From: Paracyclopina nana
Taxonomy: Eukaryota > Arthropoda > Copepoda > Cyclopoida > Cyclopettidae
Assembly (NCBI GenBank): GCA_019096065.1
Contig: JAGUCH010000001.1
Span: forward strand, 17,546,001-17,610,000
DNA length: 64,000 bases
Direction: 5' to 3'
Shown: piece after piece, positions 13,101-23,399 of the stretch
How positions within the stretch are numbered: position 1 is the first letter of the stretch
How the letters are laid out: each line of letters begins with the position of its first letter
Program-made: the position numbers and the translations under genes
Notes under the pieces: model-generated
Databases searched by the model: none
Seen by the model: the letters and a program-made list of their open reading frames with translations, nothing else
What the model was told of the DNA's origin: nothing

Positions 13101-13668
13101 ATCATTAGCTCAAGCGAAAACAGCCAAAAAGAACGCTAAAAGTGGGCTTGACTCAATTTGAAATTAAAACCCAAACAGACATTTTTAAGCCACGCAAAAT
13201 TGAAGATATCAAAATACAAACTCATTACTGGCTCAAAAGTGTGCTTTATAGGCTCTAAACATATTTCCAAGTGTTTTAACACCATTCAAAGCAGTCAAGG
13301 CTTGCAATCAACCCAAGCGAAACCTGCCAAAAAGAACGCTAAAAGTGTGCTCGACTCAATCCGATGCTGTGCTGGCTTTGTTTACATGATTTGAACAACC
13401 GCAATTTCCTGGCTGTAGTCATAATTTCTTCTCAGGGCAGTTCTGGGAAAACCAGGCATGCTCTAAAAGAGACGCGTGGCTTGATATGGGAATTTTGTGT
13501 CTCTTTCAGAACTACCTGAATGAAAGTCTCAAGTATTTGGACAAGTCCTACCCCAACACATCACTAGCTGGTCTCCATACGCCAATGTCTGACACGAAAC
13601 CGATTTACATCGACACCAAGGCGCTCTTGGGTCACCACGTGGACAGCAACAAGAACAACACGAAATGA
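7173..13668 (+). CDS. TFAP2: AP-2 transcription factor, gene A (9 coding exons)
   Basis: This nuclear transcription factor binds GCC-N3/4-GGC sites as a dimer. The exons are 7173-7190, 7592-7786, 7963-8091, 9603-9666, 10593-10791, 11166-11284, 12123-12264, 12589-12760 and 13510-13668. All have GT-AG borders and consistent phases, giving 398 residues. Exon 1 encodes only MTTAME. The activation region carries [11 protein letters not shown] (residues 26-36), nearly identical to vertebrate AP-2. IKRE (131-134) fits a sumoylation consensus. From [13 protein letters not shown] (156) onward the basic region and helix-span-helix are intact, including [36 protein letters not shown] and [15 protein letters not shown]. 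The tail has [10 protein letters not shown] and LLGHH, shared with gene B. Family assignment is certain. The start is inferred from the first ATG in a short exon next to a good donor, so other first exons may exist. Confidence 0.96.
9746..9779. repeat. 34-bp hairpin with CAAAGAGCTGACA arms
   Basis: CAAAGAGCTGACA (9746-9758) is followed by an 8-base loop and its exact inverted copy TGTCAGCTCTTTG (9767-9779). The same 13-mer or close variants recur at many other places in the window, so this may be the collapsed ends of a small element. It lies in intron 4 of AP-2 gene A. Confidence 0.75.
11533..11552. repeat. (TG)n microsatellite
   Basis: About ten TG dinucleotides run uninterrupted in intron 6 of AP-2 gene A, followed 30 bases later by a short CTG run. 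Confidence 0.95.
12959..13368 (+). repeat. tandem duplication with coding-like conservation, intron 8 of gene A
   Basis: Two diverged copies of about 200 bases lie head to tail (12959-13157 and 13158-13368). Both can be read in one frame and give similar peptides: the first has [19 protein letters not shown] and the second [20 protein letters not shown]. Both then continue GSKHI and end [11 protein letters not shown] or [11 protein letters not shown]. Many differences fall at third codon positions. The first copy follows a good acceptor (TGCTTTTCAG). It could be an alternative exon, a remnant of another gene, or an old coding element. No family is recognised. Confidence 0.5.
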
Positions 13669-15559
13669 ATTCTGGTTTTTCAACGTGAACAAAACAACTT
13701 TGCAGAGACTGTGATTATTTTTATTTCCAATTGTGTGTGTAGTAGTTGATGATGATGTACTAATTTGTTGATACAAATCAAACGCCCCGACCATTTGCTC
13801 AGAAACCAATAGATATTAATTAGTATTATTGATTAATCATAGTATTTTATTTGTTTTTCCCCCTCACATTTTGCCTCTCTTTTTGAATTCTGCTTGTGCC
13901 AAAAATGTAAAATTCCATGTGTGTGCCTGTAAATTAGCCTGAAATGCATTTTTTAGGCCAGCTCCCCCCAAAAAAAATATCAATTTTTTTCCACTCCCTC
14001 CAAAATTTGAATTTTGAATATTGTATGGACCAGTGCAATACTTATTTCTTATGTAACATACTCCTGTATTATCCCATATTTTTCTTCCCTTTTTTTCGAA
14101 ATAAACATGACAAGAATCCAATTTGGGCTGATGATGAAAAATTCGCGCCAAAATGTTGGCTGTCAATTTGTGATTAATATGCTGCACAGCAGGCCTCATT
14201 TTACCTAGTTAGGGCGGCCGCTTTTCTAATTATTGACACTTAAAATTGGGGGCGCATCTAAAATGCCGCACCAATTACGCAAACAACCGCACATCTCCCT
14301 CTTTTTTGTAAATAAATCTAATTCTGTCTTTCCAGTGAAAAAATATGGCAAATGATCGACTGAAATGCAAAAAAACTTTTTTAGTGTCAAAACGGTGCTA
14401 GTTTTTTCAGGCGCTATTCTTAAAAGTGCGGAATTTTAAAATTCTTGTTTTTCCTCTGATAAATCAAATTTTACTAAAAAAAATACCAGAATGATAGAAA
14501 CGGTCATAGTAATAATTGTCCATTGTCAAAGTAAATATTAGGTACTGGGCAGAAATATCAAAATCAAAAAAAGGATTGCGCCCAAATCGATCTTGCACGT
14601 CTTTCTGACGCAGGTAAGTGTTACTTTTTTGGTATCTCATACATTCGTACATTTTATGGAAGAAAACGCCAAATTATAGAAGAAAATAGGTCTAAATAGA
14701 TTTTTTATGGAACTTTTGACTTTTTTTCCGTCTTCGCAAAAATAGCGCCCAAAACGATATTCGGATCTTTTTAAAAAAACGAAAACCATCACTTTGCTTC
14801 TAAAACCTGGATGCATTTTTATTTCGTATTAAGCATAGAATATGTAAACACGCAGAGATGAGGCCAAATTGCATTATTCCATGAAAAATGCACATTGCCT
14901 AACAAGATCAGTGCGTGTTTACCCAAGCTGTGCATACAAGCGGCTAATTTAGTAGGACCCCAGATGATCCATTTAGCATCCAACGAAGAAGAAGGAATGC
15001 GCGGGGTCGGTTTCAATTAAAAATAAGCAAATGCACCACTCTTTTTTTGAGCTGCTGTGTGCGGGTGGTCTAACAAATTGTCACCATTGATTGGCTGAGA
15101 AGCGTGATAAATCGGGGGTATTTTTAGATTCAATTTCCGCCCAGAGTCGTATCATTTCGTATAGAGGAGAAGATTTCGGTTTTTCTTGCCAAGCTGTCCA
15201 ATCAAGTTTCCTATGTACATTTTTCAAGATGGCAGCAGCTACAATCTCAATTCTTGAGCATATAATAGTCGCTTTTTTCTCGCATTTTTCACAAAATATT
15301 GAAGTTTCTCCATTCAAGCAACTCCATCAAAGTGCTGAGAAACGTTTATGACTTACGCTCTTTTTAACTCTTCGCTCTTCTTGAAAAGCTTCGCTAAGTT
15401 TCCAAAACCTTCGCTCAATGGTAAAAAGATTTGTCTTTACTGAACCTTAATCTTTACGAAATCATCATTAGTTTTAAATATTTCCTCTTTCCTCAGAATT
15501 CATTCTGATTACAAAACCTCCTTTTTCACTTATTTCCTCCTTGTGTTAGAGCCTTATTC
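13669..15559. other. 3' flank of AP-2 gene A and non-coding stretch
   Basis: The 3' UTR of gene A should begin here. After that the sequence is AT-rich with short shadow frames only. No second gene is recognised before the minisatellite at 15.6 kb. Confidence 0.55.
14100..14105 (+). terminator. candidate polyadenylation signal of AP-2 gene A
   Basis: AATAAA lies about 430 bases after the stop codon and is the first canonical signal seen on this strand. A second candidate is near 14312. Which one is used cannot be told from sequence alone. Confidence 0.4.
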
Positions 15560-16195
15560 GCACCTGGACAAAAAACTTTGCTCATAACAAACATATTCGC
15601 TCCGTAGCAAGAAACCTTCACTCCTTAGCAAAAAAACACTTCGCTCACAAACAATAAAACCTTTCTCACTTCTTCACTCTTTTGCGAATAACCTTCACTC
15701 CTAAGCAATATAATTCCTTCGCTCCTTAGAAAAAACCTTTGCCCACAAACTATGAAACCTTCGCTTCTTAGCAAAAACCTTCGCTCCTTAGCTAAAACCT
15801 TCGCTCATTATCAAGAAACCTTCGCTCATTATCAAGAAACCTTCGCTCATAATCAAGAAACCTTCGCTCATTATCAAGAAACCTTCGCTCGTTATCAATA
15901 AACCTTCGCTTATTATCAAGAAACCTTCGCTCATTATCAAGAAACCTTCGCTCATTATCAAGAAACCTTCGCTCATTATCAAGAAACCTTCGCTTATAAT
16001 CAAGAAACCTTCGCTCATTATCAAGAAACCTTCGCTCATTATCAAGAAACCTTCGCTCATTATCAAGAAACCTTCGCTCATTATCAAGAAACCTTCGCTC
16101 ATTATCAAGAAACCTTCGCTCAATATCAAGAAACCTTCGCTCATTATCAAGAAACCTTCGCTCATTATCAAGAAACTTTCGCTCATTATCAACAT
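15560..16195. repeat. 21-bp minisatellite (TTCGCTCATTATCAAGAAACC)
   Basis: The array is ragged at its start (15560-15780) and becomes very regular from about 15788 to 16195, with some nineteen copies of a 21-base unit. Because 21 is a multiple of three, one minus-strand frame stays open for 135 codons as a heptapeptide repeat (SEGFLIM). This is almost certainly a by-product of the period and not a gene. Confidence 0.92.
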
Positions 16196-16698
16196 CTAAG
16201 CTCCTTTATCTTATTATTTCATACTTTGAACAAACCTTTTATGCTTGGTTTTACATTCAGGCTCAATTGTTAGTGAAGATCACAAGTGGTAAAAATGGGA
16301 GCCTCTTCGCTCACGCTCAAAGGTTTTTCGTTCTTGTTGTTTGGCGATTCAACCCAAGCCGCTGCTTTAAAAGATTTTGCACTTAATCGTCTTTGCCGGA
16401 TGTGGACCATCAAGCAGAGCTTCAATTGACGAACTTTTGGTAGTGGAAAAGTAAAGCAGCGCACCTTTTCTTTTCATTTTTCCTTCATGCAGTCTATTGA
16501 CCCAATGTGGAGCAACAATTGTGGCTTTATGATGAAAAGGGAGTAGGACAAAAAAATGTAACAAATGATTCTGTTTCTTTATTATTGAATCAGTTCTGGT
16601 CCAATTTGTGAAGGAAAACTGGTTTTTAAACTTGTTTACCATACATAAAGGTTTGCTGCTCTCAGTAGTTGTTTTGAGGCTGTCAAAGTGGCTACACA
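16196..16698. other. non-coding stretch upstream of the CLIP-like gene
   Basis: This is unique sequence with no recognised gene. It should contain the promoter of the downstream secreted-protein gene, but no clear TATA or initiator was found. Confidence 0.4.
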
Positions 16699-17209
16699 AT
16701 GATCAAAATTGGCTTTTTACTGCTGCTGCTGTTGTTGTGCCAAATTGGCCTGATTCTCAGTGGAAAAATTATTTACCCCCAGGATTTGACGAGATTCTAG
16801 GAGGTGAGAGAGGAAACTAATATTCTATCTTTTCACAAGAGAAATGTCTCAATTTTCAGAAGAGGTCTCTAACAGGTTTTTAACCAGTGATTCTAAATTT
16901 GTTGAGTGTAAACAGTTGCAAGAATGCCCTGAAATGAATGATTGGGTGGATGAAAATCCTGATAACATCTACAGGCTGCTGCCCTGCTCCACTCACAGGG
17001 AGGGAATCCTGGTGGAAGAGGGCAACTTTTTGTGCCCTAATAAGAACTCAGGGCAAAAGGTGACCAAAATTGAGCTCAACTGCAATTGCATCCCTTTGAC
17101 TCAGTGCTCATTCCTCATGGAAGCCTTTGTGGCCTCCAAAGACTTGGCTGGCCTCCAAAAAGTGCCCATTTGTGACTTTGATCAGTGGATGCCCAAATAT
17201 TGCTGCTGA
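16699..17209 (+). CDS. small secreted CLIP-like protein (possible frame slip)
   Basis: An ATG at 16699 starts a strong signal peptide ([17 protein letters not shown]). A donor GAG/GTGAGA follows at 16804, and an acceptor TTTTCAG leads into an exon from 16861 to the stop at 17207-17209. That exon encodes about 115 residues with ten cysteines. Its second half (NCIPLTQCSFL, then VPICDF, ending KYCC) matches the spacing of a CLIP domain, and the first half looks like a second, diverged one. There is no serine protease domain, so it could be a stand-alone CLIP or binding protein. The signal-peptide frame meets a TAG just before the donor. The neighbouring frame (FDEILG, then EEVSN) joins the second exon correctly. 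A one-base slip in the A5 or C5 run near 16763-16780, or loss of the gene, would explain this. The call is likely for a host secreted-protein gene and uncertain for its integrity. Confidence 0.55.
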
Positions 17210-17614
17210 ACACTGTTTAGCACTACTCTACTAAAGGAAGAGATTAATCTCTTTGTCATGAATCATATTTCCAAGACAATAATGAAGAAGCCCTGGGAAA
17301 ATTGAACATGCTCCATTTTTATTAACAGTTTTTTCTCAGCTTGAGCTGAGCTGGCCAATAATAATACAGAAATGGCTTGCTCTTCAGTATAGCTGGGAGT
17401 TTGGCTCCAAAATCAGATAAATCACGCGAAAAATGAAGCAACAACAACAACAATATTTTCTTGAATCTGAAGTGTCATCTTGTGATATTGAGAACACCAC
17501 TGAGGTAATTTGTAGTGGAGCAATTTGGAAGTCGATGATAATCCCAAAATAATGACATCATTTGACACACCACATGTTGAATGAAGAAAAAACTCCAATG
17601 ACAAGTTTTGACAA
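17210..17614. other. 3' flank of the CLIP-like gene
   Basis: No gene is seen. The stretch separates the CLIP-like gene from a dispersed repeat copy. Confidence 0.4.
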
Positions 17615-18047
17615 CTTTTTCGTTAGATGGCGCTTTGTGTGCAAGTATTCTTGGAGAAACTGCCACGCGCGAAACTTGTCACGTGATTAAGAGCGGCAAT
17701 TTGATTGGCTTGAATGCGGAGCTAATCCTGATAAATTTGGTTTCGACAATGCAAAGCTTGAAAATTTGCGTTAATTTTAATTATGTTTTAAAATACGTCA
17801 TACAGGATGCGCCTCGAATACTGCGACCGCAAAATAGCAAATTTATTTACTTCTTTAAGAACAGCGTACATTTTCCAAGCCGCATCCTGTAATCCTGTAT
17901 TTATCAAGTTTTTGGCATAAGTGCTCCGAAAGCCAAACAATTGCCAATTTTCGATCATCTATGTATAGCAGCCATGACAAATGTACTTGGTCAAGTTGCC
18001 ACGCGAGATGGCGCTGCAAATCTAGCGACTTTACGCCTTTGCCTTAT
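17615..18047 (+). mobile_element. dispersed repeat, copy 1
   Basis: This segment is present again in reverse orientation at 48049-48590. Shared landmarks, in order, are CTTTTTCGTTAGATGGCGCT, GCGCGAAACTTGTCACGTG, TACAGGATGCGCCTCGAATA, and an end with TAGCGACTTTACGCCTTTGCC. Inside lies a smaller hairpin with TACAGGATGCG at 17812 and CGCATCCTGTA at 17881. No transposase is visible. It is a diverged interspersed element of unassigned family. Confidence 0.75.
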
Positions 18048-20165
18048 TGCGGAAGATTTCATATCTATTGAGAAGCGTCCAGAGCAGATGTTTCCATTTT
18101 ATGATTGCACATAGTTTAACATTTGCTGAGCCATGGTTTGGGTCACACTTTTCATGATGTTGTGCTTTGTTGAGCTGCCACAATTTCACAGCGCATCAAT
18201 CCTTGACCAGATTTTGAGCTCTTCGTCACGTGTTAATTATTCCCCTGATTTCATCGCTGGAATTTGGCACACACACACACTCACATCTGTCCATGTTTGA
18301 TCCAAAATCTTGTTGTCTTGGCAGGCTCGGCAGGAGTTCTAATCATCAGAAATTCGGTTTGTTATTAACAAGTAGCAACAAACTCCTGCTGAGCAGTCAC
18401 GATTGAGTTGTTCTTTTCACACTTTATGACCTTTCGGGCTGAGACCTTTTGAACTTGCTAAATAACAGTTGAAGTAATGCCAACTCTGAGCATGTCTGCA
18501 GCGAAAGCAAGTTCAATTAAGTGATGGCTTGGGCAAGCCTCTCTATTTACTTGAAAAATGATTTTTTTTTTTTTGCGAAAACCATTGGAGCTTTTTCATT
18601 CAGCAGCCTTTGCTTAATAGACGTGAGTCATTTTAAGTGCAGCTGCACTCGAAAGCAAATCCGCTAATGTAAAACCAGTCAAACCAGTAGCAACAGAAGG
18701 CAGATCTGTAAGAGCTCAATCTTATTTGCTAATAAGGGACTTTGAATTCTTGACGAACGCTTACTTGCTAAAAATTATTCCTGGTTTTTTTGGCATTCTT
18801 TGACGTACATCCTACAAGGCCTTATTACTTTCATGCAAGAAACTCGACCACGTTTAAACTCAACCTTGGACCAAAATTGCCTAAAAAATATAGGCTCGTC
18901 TTGAAGAAGCTCCAACCTTCATATAGCGCGTGCCCGCAATTTTCAGCTGTTTCTCGAGTCCGCCACTCTTTACACTAGAGTTTTTAGTTTCTGCTCCGTG
19001 ACATCAACTGCTTCAAAAGCTCTGATAATAGTCTCATTTTTTCAACTAAATACTCACTCTTAAGCATGGAAGAGTGTTTCAAGGAATTATTCCACCTTTC
19101 TCATGGGGTCATTAGGTGGTACTTTATTAAGCAATTTACTACTTTTAAATGTGTTAATTGTCGAGCCACCCATGCAGAGGTCAGCCTACGGGTCAAAGCA
19201 GCAGCAGAAAATGGCAATGACCCCTGGTTTCCTGTATTGCTCTTTATCATGTGTGTGAGAAATCTTTTGAAGTTGCCGTTCAAATAGACTAGGGTTGTTA
19301 TTTTTACAAGCTTTCCCTCTGATTGGACAGACACGTGGCTTCATCACGAGGTGGATTATTGTGGTTGCCACACTTGACAACATTTTTCACTCTTTCATAT
19401 CTTTCCACCAAGAAGTCTAGCACTCACTTTTTGCAATAGAGTCCAGCTCATTAGCATGTTTCAGTCTTGTTCCTTTCACAGTTGAGCTAGGGGGAATTTA
19501 AATGTTCAAAGTGAACTGTCAACCCTGGCCACGTGGCCACTTGTACAAAAGGCTGAAAGAGCAAATGAGCTGAAACAATTACACACACAACCATTTCAGC
19601 TGATTTCAAAAGGGACAGAAACTCCTCTCAGATTTCATGTGCATATGAAACTGGCTTAATTAGATTTCTGAACCAAATTTCAAACTGTGGACAGCACTGT
19701 CTTTTTTTTTTTTTTTTTTTTTTTTTTGGTGGCCTTGACTGGTTAATAGAAAACACATTTTTTGTTCTAATGTGACACACCAAAAGAAGTTACAGTTGTC
19801 CTTGTAATTGCGGTGGAATTTAGCTCTTTGCAGCTTTTTGTCCAGCCAAATGGCCACCATGTTCTTTTTTCCAGAAAAAGCCCAAAAAAATCTAAGTAGA
19901 AAAATATTTTTAGAAAATATTCTACAAAAGCTGCAAAATAAGGATAAGGTGGTTTTATGGCACCAGCTCCCCACAGTGTGCATCAAAGAGTCACGCTTTG
20001 ACACAGTGGAAAAATTACACATTATGCCAAAGTTGATTTTCAAGGTTTTTGCTTTGGTTAAGAAAGACTTTGATTCGCAGTACGCAATGTGATGCCTGCA
20101 GGTTTTTATCGTTGTTAGCATTGTCATGCATGGGAAATTAGCCTAAAGGGAACAACGAACGAAGG
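18048..20165. other. non-coding stretch with a long T run
   Basis: No gene is recognised. Short frames on both strands (18790-18978, 19066-19287, 19660-20127) show no motif, and one of them owes its tail to a homopolymer. Confidence 0.5.
19701..19727 (-). repeat. T27 homopolymer
   Basis: Twenty-seven uninterrupted T residues would be a poly(A) tail if read on the minus strand, as left by a retrotransposed RNA. The sequence upstream on the minus strand (20110 down to 19728) is not recognised and no target duplication was identified, so retroposition is only a possibility. Confidence 0.7.
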
Positions 20166-20257
20166 TGGATCCCTGAGGAGCCAGAAAAAGGGCCCAGGGT
20201 GAAATGGGGAACTCCAGCCTACGGGAATCGGACAGAGTGCCCCAAGCTGAAAATTCA

Positions 20258-21120
20258 ACGATATTGGGACGCAATTTTGCCTATGGCTCTTAGGACTTCC
20301 ATAGCGTACTGCCAGACACTCTTCAATGCGAAAATAACAATACAAACCTACATTGAGCAGTTTTGGGACAAAACTTTCAAATTTTTTTTTTATGGCCGAG
20401 AATTTTGCAAAATTTATCTCACCTCTGGCTGATGAAAATAGCGATTAATCCAAATGTAAGTCATTTAAGAGTAAGAGGCAAACATATATTATTACCAGAG
20501 CAAGGCGAAACAAACTTTGGAAAAATTTCAGACATAAACGCAACTCTGTCAAGTTGCAAGAAAACACTGCTTTTAAGTAACTTTATTTATATTTTTAATT
20601 ATTATACAGACAATGGCGCTTAGGACTTCCATAGGGTACTTCCAAACATCCTTCCATGCTAACATAGCGACAAACAAACATAGCGCAGTTTTGGGACAAA
20701 ACTTTCAATTTTTTTTTTTTTTGGCCAAGAATTTAATAAAATTGATATCACCTGAGGATGATAAAAATAGCGATTAATCCAAATGTAAGTCAGTTTTGAA
20801 TAAGAGGCAAACATACATTAATGCCAGTGCAAGGCGAAACAAACTTTGGAAAATCTTTGTACATAAATGCAAAACACTGCTCTTAATAAACTTGCCTTTT
20901 AATGGCCTTTAAAGGCTTTAATGATATTGGGACGCAATTTTGCCTATGGCTCTTAGGACTTCCATTGCGTACTGCCAGACACTCTTAAATGCAAAAATAA
21001 CGATTAAATCCAACATCGTGCAGTTTTGGGCCAAAACTCTCAAGATTTTTTTTAATGTCCCAAGATTTAAAAAAATTTATCTCACATTCGCTTGATAAAA
21101 ATAGCGATTGATCACAACAC
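20258..21120. repeat. three diverged ~330-bp direct repeats
   Basis: Copies begin near 20258, 20610 and 20918. Each has GGCGCTTAGGACTTCCATAG or GGCTCTTAGGACTTCCAT, then CAGTTTTGGGACAAAACT, then a T-rich run with GGCC and ATAGCGATTAATCCAAATG. The copies are unequal in length and diverged, suggesting an old tandem amplification. Confidence 0.8.
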
Positions 21121-22389
21121 AATGCAGATTTCTCTAAGAAGCAAATATGCATTGATACCAACCAAGACTAAAAATAATATTTGAAAATTGTTCGAAATGA
21201 ATTCAAATTTGGCGAGTTGCGAGGTCCAAAAACTGCTTTTAAAAGGCATTTTCACCTCAATAATGAAAGTATACTACGCTTGTTTGCAACCATACGATTT
21301 GGCCACACAGTTTATGGCCAGATTTTAAGCTAGCGCAAAAAAGGTAGCGCAGGTTTTATGATGCAAAATTAGTCCTACGGAAGTCACGTCTCTACAGTAG
21401 TAGTACCTTTCTGCTAATTATAATTGTTGATATTTATCTGGCCGGAGATTTGCATTTTTCCCCATAGATGGCCAGAAAATCCACAAGCAGATAATTACAG
21501 ACAAATATATAATTGGCAATCCAATAATGCGGACTTTTCGGTCGCCAACTTCTCCACCCTTGTGTCCCGTGAAGGCTGCCCCTGGCTCACTCGTGGACAC
21601 CCACCAGGGCCACCGTTGATGGGACACCAAAAAGGCTAACTAACTAGCTAGCTAGCAAGCCATTTGGCCCTTCTGAAAGGTTATTTACTGTTTCAATTCT
21701 CCCAAACTCATTTACAACAGCCGAATAATGGTCAAACTACCATACAGATTTAGTGAACAACAACAATAACAAAACCATTCCTTGACCCTCCGCCCACAAA
21801 TTTTTTGCCCCAATTTTCACTTTCAAATGGACTTTTTTCTCCTAGAAAAAAATGCTCTAACTAATAATGGGATTTTTTGCTGAATATAAAAGTCAGCACT
21901 TTTCATTTACATCTCTTTAGAAGATATTTAGATGCTACAGATAAGATTTGAAATTGATGATTTTCTCCGCTTTTGAAGTGCTTTATTTGGCTCGAAATTC
22001 GTGCACAAAGCAGCAGCAGGGGATGAAAAAATGGCAGGAATTTTCAAAATTCATTAAAGATTGCCAGGAAAACATTACTTCGTCATTAGTGCCTATTTTT
22101 TGCCAAATGAGAGTGGAATGGCAAAAAAGAATCGATTTTAGGAGGGGAAATGTAATATCAAGTGTGCAATGAGTGTGAGTAATTTCACGCATTGTCTTCC
22201 CTTTGAAAGATGCTGCTACAAGTTTTGGAATTTATCGATTCACGAGCTGAGCATGATGTCAAAATATGAGAAAGCAGCTTATGCTCAAAGTACGCCAGAC
22301 ACTGATAATTACAAATGTCAATATTAAGTTGCGATATAGAAGAGTGTCTTAAAATCAAGAAATAGTGACTTGAACAAGCATGTTCAAAA
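21121..22389. other. non-coding stretch
   Basis: No gene is recognised. A 74-codon open frame at 21948-22172 lacks an ATG and any motif. Confidence 0.45.
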
Positions 22390-22890
22390 AGGTTTTTTTA
22401 TGGAAATTGAAAATGGGACTATTTTGTAAAAGAGGTGAAAATGAGACAATTTTGATTTTTAGGAAGTGAAAATGGGACAATTTTTTTGTTTTGAAGAAGT
22501 GAAAATGGGCCTATATTCAGATTCTAAAACTGTGAAAATGACTTTTGAAGAAAAGTAAGCCTTGGACTTCCATTAAGATTTTAAATTGTGAAAATGGAAC
22601 CATTTTGACTTTTTAATAGTGAAAATGGAACTATTTTGACTTTTTAATGGTGAAAAAGGGTACATTTTAATTACTTAATAGTGACAATAGGACTAGTTGC
22701 ATTCAAAAAAGTAAAAATGGGACAATTTCGTTTTTGTAAAGTGAAAATGGGACAGTTTTGATTATTTAAAAAGTGAAAATGGGACAATTTTGATTATTTA
22801 AAAAGTGAAAATGAGACTATTTTTATTTTTTAATTGAAAATTGGACAATATTGATTTTTAAATATGAAAATGGGACTATTTTTGAGATTT
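22390..22890. repeat. ~26-bp minisatellite (AAGTGAAAATGGGACAATTT)
   Basis: About eighteen degenerate copies of GTGAAAATGGGACAATTTTG with A/T-rich spacers are seen. The unit length varies between about 22 and 40 bases, so the array is old. Confidence 0.85.
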
Positions 22891-23399
22891 TCATAGCTCT
22901 TCAAAAGTAGAGGAATGAGCAGTGGCTGTTGTACTTTTGCTCTACAGCTTTGCTATGCAGCGTCATGTGGATCCCTGAATTGTTGATAATTTCCGAATTC
23001 CTCATCACTGAAATTCCAATCAAATCATGAGATTTTTTACCCGACAGAAGCCCGGTGCACAGTGGGCGCCCATTTTATGAGACAGCTTTGGAAAAATTCA
23101 TTGAAAAGCTTCTTCAGTTCAACATTTTGCTGCCTGCCTTTGAGAAAAAGTCAAAAACAATCAGTAATTACTCTGAGCTCCCATGCTGCATAATAATAAT
23201 AATGCTGAGCAGCAACGGACAAACAAAACAATTACCTTCTCTTTATTGTCATGTCAAATTTTCATGAGCTCATTTTTGCATAAATGATCACTACTACTGC
23301 TTCTCATCATCATTCCAGTGATTCAGAGATCCTTATCTTGGCCCCAATTCAACTTTATGCAAAATGCAAGAAACATTTCGGCTCAAGTCTGCTCTAAAA
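22891..23399. other. non-coding stretch
   Basis: Nothing is recognised beyond short microsatellite-like runs (AATAATAATAAT near 23192). Confidence 0.45.

Larger units (their letters stand above)
7191..13509. other. introns of AP-2 gene A
   Basis: The eight introns total about 5.3 kb; the largest are 8092-9602, 9667-10592, 11285-12122 and 12761-13509. They hold short microsatellites (GATGATGATG near 8275, CTG repeats near 11585), a hairpin at 9746-9779, a TG run, and a tandem duplication with coding character in the last intron. No other gene is recognised. Confidence 0.6.

Noticed and set aside
15788-16195. 135-codon minus-strand open frame
   Set aside because: It is produced entirely by a 21-bp minisatellite whose period is a multiple of three, and has no start or splice context.
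19660-20127. 155-codon minus-strand open frame
   Set aside because: It ends in a lysine run from the T27 homopolymer and shows no domain. At most it is a retroposed fragment, which could not be shown.
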